Below, piece by piece: positions 7,091 to 13,109 of a stretch of DNA of 16,551 nt. The notes beneath the pieces are model-generated. The model was not told where the DNA came from, did no database searches, and saw nothing but the letters and a program-made list of their open reading frames with translations. Source of the DNA: Thermoflexia bacterium (lineage in GTDB: Bacteria > Chloroflexota > Anaerolineae > B4-G1 > SLSP01); the NCBI GenBank assembly GCA_030605705.1, contig JAUWHU010000219.1:1-16551 (forward strand), written 5' to 3'. Within the stretch, counting starts at the first letter, position 1, and the number at the start of each line of letters is the position of its first letter. The position numbers and the translations under genes are program-made.

Positions 7091-7192
7091 AACCACAGAT
7101 TTGTGAGCACTGCCTGCCCACACTACGCACGGATTACACAGATTGGGTAAAGAATGAGAGAAAATCAGTGAAAATCTGTGTAATCTGTGGTT
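7091..7192. repeat. Fold-back repeat, AACCACAGATT family, copy 1
   Basis: The right arm (7173-7192) is the inverse of AACCACAGATTACACAGATT. The left arm carries the same 20 bases split in two, 7091-7101 and 7136-7144, by a 34-bp insert. The insert contains the hairpin TGTGAGCA-CTGCC-TGCCCACA. The left arm with its insert is about 85% identical to 15076-15128. No target duplication is evident. Confidence 0.7.
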
Positions 7193-7246
7193 AGATTTTT
7201 GGTTCTGGCTTGTCCAGGTTAGGATAGTTGTTCAAGCAAGACCAGA

Positions 7247-7260
7247 GCGACTGAGGTCGC
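7247..7260. repeat. Short palindrome GCGAC-TGAG-GTCGC
   Basis: A 5-bp perfect stem with a 4-base loop followed by CACTAC lies 21 bp past the rpoC stop on the minus strand. It has the same stem-4-stem plus RCTAC form as the hairpin at 3633-3648, which suggests a family of tiny dispersed palindromes. Confidence 0.35.
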
Positions 7261-7280
7261 CACTACGCCCCCCAGTAAAG

Positions 7281-10200
7281 TTACCGCAGCTCAGGAAGCA
7301 AAAGGAGGGTGTCTGGTTCTTCCAACTCTTCACTCAGGAGAGTGCCCTTGGGTAGTTCCTTTTCAATGGTCACCCCCTCGTATTCCTCGATCGGGCCATC
7401 GGAGCCCTCGACGTCACCGCGATAGCCCGTCCCCGCCGGGATCAGCTTGCCGATGATGACGTTTTCCTTCAAGCCATAGAGCGGATCCTCGCTGCCGCCC
7501 ACCGCCGCGTTGGAAAGCACCTTGATCGTGTGTTGGAAGGAGGCTGCCGAGAGGAAAGAGTCCGTTGTCAGCGCCGCTTTGGTGATACCTAACAACACCT
7601 GGAGGCCACGGGCGGGTTGGTCGCCCTGGCTCACGAGCTCCCGGTTCGTCTTTTCGAAGCGTCGCCGGCCCACCATGTCACCCGGCAGGAAATTCGAGTC
7701 ACCCGTGTTGGTAACGATGACTTTGCCTAACATTTTTCTGATGATGATCTCGAAGTGCTTATCTCTGATATTAACGCCCTGAGAGCGGTACACTTTCTGG
7801 ACCTCGCTCAACAGGTAGCGCTGCACCGCCTCGCGGCCCTGGACTTGTAGAATGCGATGGGGGTTGGAGACGCCTTCACAGAACTGCGTGCCGGGTTCTA
7901 TCTTTTGACCTTCGGCGACCAGGAGACGCGCGGAGGGTAGCATTTCGTACTCGCGCTCCTCCGTCATCTCGTAGCTCAGGGTCAGCACCTGCTCGCCGGA
8001 CGCAGATTCGTCCTCGGTGTCGCCCAGGCGGATACGGCCCTTAGCCGTGGCGCGCAATTCCTGCACGGCAGCGGCTTCCTCTTCAGTCTCCGAGGGAACA
8101 CTGCGGGCTAACAGAGCCTCGAGATCAACTTCATCACCATCTTCAACCAGAATCTCCCAGCCATCAGGAATCTCATGGACATTTTGTTTCATCTGACTGT
8201 CCACGACTCTGATCTTCGTGGTATCTCCCTCGCGGGTGATGTGAACGATGCCGCCGATGTCGGAAATTTCCGCCTCTCCCTTAGGGATCTTACGTGCCTC
8301 CAGCAACTCCTCCACGCGAGGCAAACCGCTGGTGATGTCACCGACGGAAGAGACGGTACCACCGGTGTGGAAAGTTCGCAACGTCAGCTGGGTACCGGGT
8401 TCGCCGATAGATTGCGCGGCGATGATTCCCACCGCGGTTCCGACGTGCACCAAACCGCCGCGCCCCAGATCTCTCCCGTAGCACAGGACACAACAGCCAT
8501 GCTCCATCTCACAAGTCATGGGGGAGCGGACGTAGACCTCCGTCACGTGGGCCTCGTTGATAAGCGCGATTTTGTCCTCGTCAATTTCCTCGTCGCGCTG
8601 CACCAGCACTTCCCCGGTTTCGGGATGGGCCACGGGAGCCGCTGCCATCCGCCCGAGCAGCCGTTCGCTCAGTTTCTCCCCGGCGATGTCGTCATCCTGG
8701 CGGATCCACAGGCCCCGACGGGTTCCACAATCCGTCGCATTGATAATGATATCCTGTACGGTATCTACCAGCCGGCGGGTCAGGTAGCCGGCATTTGCCG
8801 TGCGCAACGCCGTGTCGGCCAGACCCTTGCGGGAACCGTGCGTGGAGATGAAGTACTCCAGGGCGGTCAGGCCCTCACGCAGGTTGGAGCGAATGGGCAG
8901 CGGGATAATGCGGCCCGAGGGATCAGCCATCAAGCCACGCATCCCCGAAAGCTGGGCGATGGGGCCGAAGCCCCCCTTGGAGGCCCCCGACTTAGCCATC
9001 ACCGCGATGGGGCCGTAGGGATCCAGGTCATTCGCGACTGCCTGGGAGACGTTCTCACGAGCACGGGACCAGATCTCAATGGTGCGGTTGTACTGCTCCT
9101 CTTCGGTCAACAGACCACGGCGGTACTGGCGCTCGATCTCGGTCACCTCCTGGGTGGCGTCTGCTATGATCCCTTCCTTAGCCTCCGGCACCGTCAAGTC
9201 GTAGACCGAAATCGTCACGCCGGAGATGGTCGCGTACTCGAAGCCCAGGGACTTGATGTCATCGGCGAATTGGACGGTAATCTCGGGCCCCAACATCCGG
9301 TAACAAAGCGCGATCATCTCATTGAAGTCATTCTTGGAAAGCGGGCGGTTGATGTAACCCAGCGGTTCGGGCACGATGCGGTTGAAGAGCGCCCGTCCCA
9401 CGGTCGTCCGCACCGGCGTCTCCGGGGCCGTTGCGGCAGCGCCGCCCTGCGCCAACAGGATAGGATCGTGCAGTCGCACCTGCCCCAGGACGTAAGCCTT
9501 CTCCACCTCGTCCAGGTCCACAAAGGCCCGCAGCGGCTCGTCGGTGGGTTCCCTGTCCATCGTCATGTAATAAATCCCCAAGCACATGTCTTTGGAAGGA
9601 CCGATGATGGGCTGCCCATCTGCCGGCTTGAGGATGTTGTGCGAGGCGAGCATCAGCTGCCGCGCCTCCTCCACCGCCTTGCGGGAGAGGGGGATATGCA
9701 CAGCCATCTGGTCACCATCGAAGTCGGCATTGAACGCCGAACAGACGAGGGGGTGCAGATGGATCGCTTTCCCCTCAATCAGCACCGGCTCAAAGGCCTG
9801 GATTCCCAAACGGTGCAGGGTGGGCGCGCGGTTCAAGAGCACGGGCCGGTCCCCGATCACCTCTTCCAGGACTTCCCAGACTTCGGGGCGCTGACGCTCG
9901 ATCAGACGTTTGGCGGCTTTGACGTTGGTGGCATAGTTGTATGCTACCAACCGTTGGATTATAAAGGGTCGGTAAAGTTCCAGCGCCATGGTCTTAGGCA
10001 GGCCACACTGGTGTATCTTGAGGTACGGGCCAACCACGATGACCGAACGGCCAGAGTAGTCCACGCGCTTACCCAACAAATTGCGGCGGAAGCGGCCTTT
10101 CTTGCCCTTAAGCATGTCGCTCAGGGACTTGAGCTGGCGCCGCCCACGGCGGCTCATCGCCTTGCCCCGCTGGCTGTTATCAATCAGGCTATCCACGGCC

Positions 10201-11630
10201 TCCTGAAGCATGCGCTTCTCATTGTGGATGATGACCTCCGGCGCGCCCAGATCCAACAGTCGCTTGAGGCGGTTATTGCGATTGATCACCCGGCGATAGA
10301 GATCGTTCAGGTCAGAGGTGGCGAAGCGTCCACCATCCAGCTGCACCATGGGGCGCAGTTCCGGCGGCAGCACGGGCAACACGGTCAAAATCATCCACTC
10401 CGGGCGGTTGTGATGATCGCTCTTGTGCAGAGCTTCCACCACGCGCAAGCGGCGAGTCGCCTTCTTGCGTCGCTGTGCCGAGCGACCATGCCGCACGTCG
10501 CGCCATAGCTCCTCGGAGAGCACTTCGAGATCCAGGTGAGAGAGAATTTCGTAGGCCGCCTCGGCGCCCATTCCCGCTTTGAATACCTGGCCCCATTTCT
10601 GGCGCAGCGCGCGGTAGCGCGCCTCGTTGAAGAACTGCTTGGGGGCCAGCCCTAACAGCTCCTCGCGTTCCGCACCATACCGCCCGCGGATAAGATCTTG
10701 CTTATCTTGCAGCTCCTGGCGGATGCGCTCAATCCGTTCCTGCACACCCGCTACCCAGGCCTCTTTGTCCTCGTCTTTGGGGGAGAGCAGATCTTCCTCA
10801 CGCTCACGGATCTCCCGATCCACCGCATCCAGCGCGTCCTGGGCCACGGTGTTGAGGAGCGCGTAGTGTTCCCGTTGCACAATCTCGCCTGCCGCTACGA
10901 TCACCGTATCGGTGGGAGTGAAGATGATCGGCTCGGACAGCTCGCGGCCCATCATGCCCTCCAGTCGTTCCTGGAGGCCGCGCGCCGCATTGAGGATTAT
11001 TTCGGTGCGGGTGTTGAGCTCCGCATCGAGTTTGGCCCGCATTCCCGCGTGGGCTGCTGCTACCTGTTCTTGCTCCTGGGTCAGTTTACCTTCCAAATTG
11101 GAAATTGCCAGTTGGGCGGCTCCATCCAAAGCGGTGCTGCGCGCCTTTTCCTGTTCTTCCAGGCGGATCAGAGCGCGCTGGCGGGCTTCTTCATCCACAC
11201 TGATGACGATGTATTGGGCAAAGTAAAGGACGCGGTCCAGGTTACGTTTGCTGATGTCGAGGAGGATGCTCAGATGGCTGGGGACACGGCGCGTGTACCA
11301 GACATGGGCCACCGGCGCGGCCAGGGTGATGTGCCCCATGCGCTCGCGTCGCACCGCGGAGCGGGTGACTTCGACACCGCACTTATCGCAGATAATGCCA
11401 CGGTAACGGATGCCCTTGTATTTACCACAGTAACATTGATAGTCGCGGCTGGGGCCGAAGATCGCCTCACAGAAAAGACCATCCTTCTCCGGGCGCAGCC
11501 GCCGGTAGTTGATGGTCTCAGGCTTGGTCACCTCACCGTAAGACCACGAGAGAATGTTCTCCGGCGAGGCCAGGTTGATACGCAGCATTTTGAAGGTGCG
11601 TGCTTCTATCATTTGTTCGTCACGGTTCAT
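7281..11630 (-). CDS. rpoC: DNA-directed RNA polymerase subunit beta'
   Basis: This 1449-residue protein is the RNA polymerase beta' subunit, which carries the catalytic magnesium site. The N-terminal zinc ribbon has C66, C68, C81 and C84. The absolutely conserved NADFDGD motif has D636, D638 and D640. The second zinc site is C968, C1040, C1047 and C1050, with the standard x6 and x2 spacing. The trigger-loop segment GEPGTQLTLRTFHTGG follows. A largely charged, coiled-coil-rich insertion spans about 145-330, after the N-terminal zinc region. A GTG at 11645 is in frame, but the ATG at 11630 is preferred because GGGGGAAAAG stands just before it. rpoC has its own strong promoter (11764-11791) and a ~127-nt leader. 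rpoB is not upstream within this window, unlike the rpoBC order in most bacteria. Confidence 0.98.
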   Translation of the reverse strand: MNRDEQMIEARTFKMLRINLASPENILSWSYGEVTKPETINYRRLRPEKDGLFCEAIFGPSRDYQCYCGKYKGIRYRGIICDKCGVEVTRSAVRRERMGHITLAAPVAHVWYTRRVPSHLSILLDISKRNLDRVLYFAQYIVISVDEEARQRALIRLEEQEKARSTALDGAAQLAISNLEGKLTQEQEQVAAAHAGMRAKLDAELNTRTEIILNAARGLQERLEGMMGRELSEPIIFTPTDTVIVAAGEIVQREHYALLNTVAQDALDAVDREIREREEDLLSPKDEDKEAWVAGVQERIERIRQELQDKQDLIRGRYGAEREELLGLAPKQFFNEARYRALRQKWGQVFKAGMGAEAAYEILSHLDLEVLSEELWRDVRHGRSAQRRKKATRRLRVVEALHKSDHHNRPEWMILTVLPVLPPELRPMVQLDGGRFATSDLNDLYRRVINRNNRLKRLLDLGAPEVIIHNEKRMLQEAVDSLIDNSQRGKAMSRRGRRQLKSLSDMLKGKKGRFRRNLLGKRVDYSGRSVIVVGPYLKIHQCGLPKTMALELYRPFIIQRLVAYNYATNVKAAKRLIERQRPEVWEVLEEVIGDRPVLLNRAPTLHRLGIQAFEPVLIEGKAIHLHPLVCSAFNADFDGDQMAVHIPLSRKAVEEARQLMLASHNILKPADGQPIIGPSKDMCLGIYYMTMDREPTDEPLRAFVDLDEVEKAYVLGQVRLHDPILLAQGGAAATAPETPVRTTVGRALFNRIVPEPLGYINRPLSKNDFNEMIALCYRMLGPEITVQFADDIKSLGFEYATISGVTISVYDLTVPEAKEGIIADATQEVTEIERQYRRGLLTEEEQYNRTIEIWSRARENVSQAVANDLDPYGPIAVMAKSGASKGGFGPIAQLSGMRGLMADPSGRIIPLPIRSNLREGLTALEYFISTHGSRKGLADTALRTANAGYLTRRLVDTVQDIIINATDCGTRRGLWIRQDDDIAGEKLSERLLGRMAAAPVAHPETGEVLVQRDEEIDEDKIALINEAHVTEVYVRSPMTCEMEHGCCVLCYGRDLGRGGLVHVGTAVGIIAAQSIGEPGTQLTLRTFHTGGTVSSVGDITSGLPRVEELLEARKIPKGEAEISDIGGIVHITREGDTTKIRVVDSQMKQNVHEIPDGWEILVEDGDEVDLEALLARSVPSETEEEAAAVQELRATAKGRIRLGDTEDESASGEQVLTLSYEMTEEREYEMLPSARLLVAEGQKIEPGTQFCEGVSNPHRILQVQGREAVQRYLLSEVQKVYRSQGVNIRDKHFEIIIRKMLGKVIVTNTGDSNFLPGDMVGRRRFEKTNRELVSQGDQPARGLQVLLGITKAALTTDSFLSAASFQHTIKVLSNAAVGGSEDPLYGLKENVIIGKLIPAGTGYRGDVEGSDGPIEEYEGVTIEKELPKGTLLSEELEEPDTLLLLPELR

Positions 11631-11674
11631 GTTCTTTTCCCCCACAGGTCACTCTGCCGGTCACAATCTCCCAA

Positions 11675-11724
11675 GCAACACAAAAGAAGCGTCTGAGGAT
11701 CGGGGTGTTGCATCCTCAACGCTT
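11675..11724 (-). promoter_or_regulatory. rpoC leader hairpin with possible pseudoknot/attenuator
   Basis: In the rpoC leader (minus strand) AAGCG-U-UGAGGAU (11724-11712) pairs with AUCCUCA-GA-CGCUU (11700-11687), a 12-bp stem with a small internal loop and an 11-base loop. CUUUUG follows, so the hairpin looks like a weak intrinsic terminator. The loop begins GCAACAC (11711-11705), perfectly complementary to GUGUUGC just after the U-run (11681-11675). These could form an H-type pseudoknot or an alternative pairing. The 5-nt connector across a 12-bp stem is tight, so partial opening might be needed. Confidence 0.55.
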
Positions 11725-11763
11725 CGTCCGTGTAAAAGTATGCGGGCTGCCATAGAGAAACGC

Positions 11764-11791
11764 ATTATAACCCGATTCAGCTAAAAGTCAA
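11764..11791 (-). promoter_or_regulatory. Sigma70 promoter of rpoC
   Basis: On the minus strand TTGACT (11791-11786), a 16-bp spacer and a perfect TATAAT (11769-11764) point at rpoC. Transcription would start near 11757, giving a leader of about 127 nt. It is the best housekeeping promoter match in the window. Confidence 0.8.
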
Positions 11792-11800
11792 TCAGCAAGA

Positions 11801-11856
11801 GTTACAAGTTGCAAGTTGCAAGTTACAAGTTGAAAGTTGAAGGTTGCAAGTTGGTG
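11801..11856. repeat. Heptamer tandem repeat (GTTGMAA), 8 units
   Basis: The units gttacaa, gttgcaa, gttgcaa, gttacaa, gttgaaa, gttgaag, gttgcaa, gttggtg lie in exact 7-bp register. This is the same unit family as 5824-5879. It starts about 10 bp upstream of the rpoC -35 box. Confidence 0.9.
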
Positions 11857-11963
11857 TCGCCTGGGGAGTGAGGAGTTCGGCGGCGCGGCGGTGCTCACTA
11901 GAAGATTGGGTAGTTACCTATTGGCAAAAGATAAATTGCAGATCCGAGCAGATTTTCATGGCG

Positions 11964-12118
11964 CCAAACGTCCGGTGACCGCAAGTACACCGGACTACGC
12001 AGCAACGCCGGATGAATCCGGCTAGCCCAGTGAACGGGGCATGGCTCCGAGCACTGGCATGAACGCCAGGGCATTTTCGGTGTGACGCGGTCGGTAAGTT
12101 TGGGGCAGAAAGCCCCAA
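11964..12118 (+). ncRNA. Structured RNA candidate, HEARO/omega-RNA-like, without IscB gene
   Basis: The segment folds into a compact ~155-nt RNA. Hairpin A has a perfect 8-bp stem (11970-11977/11988-11995) with a 10-base loop. Hairpin B is GCCGGA-UGAA-UCCGGC (12007-12022). A three-way junction is closed by GCCC (12025-12028) and GGGC (12069-12072); it holds one arm AGUG-GGGGC-AUG-GCUCC-CACU (12029-12055) and one arm GGC-AUGAAC-GCC (12056-12067). Hairpin D is UUGGGGC-AGAAA-GCCCCAA (12100-12118). Loop A (ACCGC, 11978-11982) can pair with GCGGU (12087-12091) as a pseudoknot. CCAAAC (11964-11969) can close the whole with GUUUGG (12098-12103), in competition with hairpin D. One stem pair is G.U only on the + strand (A.C on the other), which supports this orientation. 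Size and the order hairpin, CAACGCC-hairpin, multibranch ending AACGCCAGGG resemble IscB omega RNAs (HEARO). That assignment is from memory and uncertain; the existence of a structured RNA is firmer. Confidence 0.6.
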
Positions 12119-12130
12119 TGAGGCCGGGCA

Positions 12131-12171
12131 GAGGAATGAGGAATGAGAAGTGAGGAGTTAAAAGTTAGGAG
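12131..12171. repeat. Heptamer tandem repeat (GAGGAAT/GAGGAGT), ~6 units
   Basis: The units gaggaat, gaggaat, gagaagt, gaggagt, taaaagt, taggagc follow each other in exact 7-bp steps. The unit sequence differs from the GTTGMAA arrays but the period is the same. It begins 12 bp after the last hairpin of the RNA candidate. Confidence 0.75.
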
Positions 12172-12177
12172 CGGCCC

Positions 12178-12202
12178 AGCGCGCTTTGGAAATCACGGCT
12201 AT
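12178..12202. repeat. Short dispersed repeat, copy 2 (AGCGCGCTTTGG...CGGCTAT)
   Basis: This 25-base segment matches 3630-3654 at 21 positions. The differences break the GCGATT/AATCGC hairpin seen in copy 1, so it looks like an older, decayed copy. Confidence 0.4.
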
Positions 12203-12306
12203 TGCCCAAAAAGTCCAGGGGCTTGTTCGCTGCGCTGGAGGCGCTTCCCATAGTTGGCTCCCTGGGACCGGGCAGCGCCATGATTCGAGGAACTCATTTT
12301 CACAAG

Positions 12307-12723
12307 CTATTCAATGACATAAGGTATCATGACTTCAAGGTCTGTCATTGGATAATGTCGCTTGTTTCGCGTGATCAAGCCGGCCCTCTGGATGAAGGCT
12401 GTGGCTGCAATAAGGGCATCGGGTAACGCCAACCCCTGAGATCTTAGGTATTGTGCGCGGTACTCCCCTGCTTTCCTGGCGACCTCTCCATTTACGTCGA
12501 GCCGCGTCAGGTTAGCGAACAACGCTCGAATGCTGGATTCCTCACCTGGGCGCACGTTGGAGTAGATCTCCGCCTCACTGATCACCGAAAAGCAGATTTC
12601 TGCGCCATCCAACAAAAGGGAATCAATGAAATCCAAAGCCTGCGGGTAGCCCCGCAGGTGATCAATGAGCACATCCGAGTCGATCACATAGCTAGGCCAG
12701 TCCAAGTCTTTGCTCGCGTTCAT
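12307..12723 (-). CDS. vapC: VapC-type PIN-domain ribonuclease toxin
   Basis: This 138-residue protein is a single PIN domain, the fold of VapC toxins, which cut tRNA or other RNA when freed from their antitoxin. The acidic metal-binding residues are in place: D15 in YVIDSDVLID, E50/E52 in SEAEIY, and D102 in LPDALIAATA. N120 stands in the late TRNKRHY motif. The ATG at 12723 lies inside the antitoxin gene (32-base overlap) and is supported by AGGAG five bases upstream, so the pair is translationally coupled. No clear terminator follows. The RNA target cannot be told from sequence. Confidence 0.9.
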   Translation of the reverse strand: MNASKDLDWPSYVIDSDVLIDHLRGYPQALDFIDSLLLDGAEICFSVISEAEIYSNVRPGEESSIRALFANLTRLDVNGEVARKAGEYRAQYLRSQGLALPDALIAATAFIQRAGLITRNKRHYPMTDLEVMIPYVIE

Positions 12724-12964
12724 CCCACTCCTGACGCATTTCGCCTACAATAATAGTGCTATCAGCCGCCAGATCGTCCCGGTCTTTCCAAACACCAAAG
12801 CTCTCGTGCAACATCTTGTGTGCCAGACCCCGCTGCTTTTTTTCCTCCAAGAAGCGTCTAGCAGCTTGTTCCAGCAGGTGATCAGGGGAAGTTGCCTCCT
12901 CTTGCCCCAAGGAAACAAACGCTTGCCATACTGTCTTGGGAAGACGTATTTGAATCGTGCTCAT
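12692..12964 (-). CDS. vapB: Ribbon-helix-helix antitoxin of the VapBC pair
   Basis: This 90-residue protein precedes and overlaps the PIN toxin gene. The N-terminus (TIQIRLPKTVWQAFVSLGQEEATSPDHLLEQAARRFL) fits a ribbon-helix-helix DNA-binding fold: a beta strand with alternating polar residues, then two helices. The acidic C-terminus (about 55-90) probably wraps the toxin. Such antitoxins usually repress their own operon with the toxin as co-repressor. The ATG at 12964 has AAGGGGGA upstream. A good promoter (13021-13049) and possible operator repeats (12979-13008) lie in front of it. Confidence 0.82.
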   Translation of the reverse strand: MSTIQIRLPKTVWQAFVSLGQEEATSPDHLLEQAARRFLEEKKQRGLAHKMLHESFGVWKDRDDLAADSTIIVGEMRQEWDEREQRLGLA

Positions 12965-12978
12965 GGTGTTTCCCCCTT

Positions 12979-13008
12979 TGTTTGATTGCCTGTTTGAACA
13001 ATTCGTTC
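12979..13008 (-). promoter_or_regulatory. Possible vapBC operator repeats
   Basis: Two direct TGTTTGA repeats (12979-12985 and 12991-12997 on the + strand) lie 12 bp apart. They run into the imperfect palindrome GAACAATTCGTTC (12996-13008). All sit between the predicted vapBC promoter and the vapB start, where a ribbon-helix-helix repressor would be expected to bind. Confidence 0.4.
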
Positions 13009-13020
13009 TCTGCTGACTGC

Positions 13021-13049
13021 ATTATATCCCCATATTACTCGAAAAGCAA
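13021..13049 (-). promoter_or_regulatory. Sigma70 promoter of vapBC
   Basis: On the minus strand TTGCTT (13049-13044), a 17-bp spacer and a perfect TATAAT (13026-13021) precede vapB by about 57 bp. Confidence 0.65.
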
Positions 13050-13065
13050 AGGGGATTTGGGGATT

Positions 13066-13107
13066 GGTGAGTGAGGAGTAGTAACTGGTGAGTGGTAACT
13101 GGGGACA
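13066..13107. repeat. Heptamer tandem repeat (GGTGAGT/GGTAACT), ~6 units
   Basis: The units ggtgagt, gaggagt, agtaact, ggtgagt, ggtaact, ggggaca keep an exact 7-bp register. The array fills the gap between the dehydratase stop codon (13110) and the vapBC promoter. Confidence 0.7.
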
Positions 13108-13109
13108 GG

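Larger units (their letters stand above)
6957..7280. other. Non-coding interval between rpoC and the sigma gene
   Basis: No coding region is credible here. From high to low coordinates it holds a short palindrome (7247-7260), the AACCACAGATT fold-back repeat (7091-7192) and a minus-strand terminator hairpin (7000-7032). Most of its length is repeat-derived. Confidence 0.7.
11631..12306. other. 676-bp non-coding region between vapC and rpoC
   Basis: No credible protein gene is present. From low to high coordinates it holds the rpoC leader and promoter (11631-11791), a heptamer array (11801-11856), a structured RNA candidate (11964-12118), a second heptamer array (12131-12171) and a short dispersed repeat (12178-12202). 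I see nothing recognisable in 11857-11963 or 12203-12306, apart from any guide segment belonging to the RNA. Confidence 0.75.

Noticed and set aside
8175..10508. 777-residue open frame on the + strand opposite rpoC
   Set aside because: It is fully antisense to the conserved rpoC coding sequence and shows no domain; long shadow frames are common opposite GC-rich conserved genes.
10698..11696. 332-residue open frame on the + strand opposite the start of rpoC
   Set aside because: It is antisense to the zinc-ribbon and coiled-coil part of rpoC and overlaps its leader; no recognisable motif.
11964..12118. RNase P RNA, tmRNA, SRP RNA or 6S RNA as identity of the structured RNA
   Set aside because: I could not find the RNase P core strands, the tmRNA tRNA-like ends, the SRP GGAAG/GGAGCA loops or the single open helix of 6S RNA.
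12202..12426. 74-residue + strand frame after the RNA candidate, considered as an IscB remnant
   Set aside because: No RuvC or HNH motif is visible and half of it is antisense to vapC.
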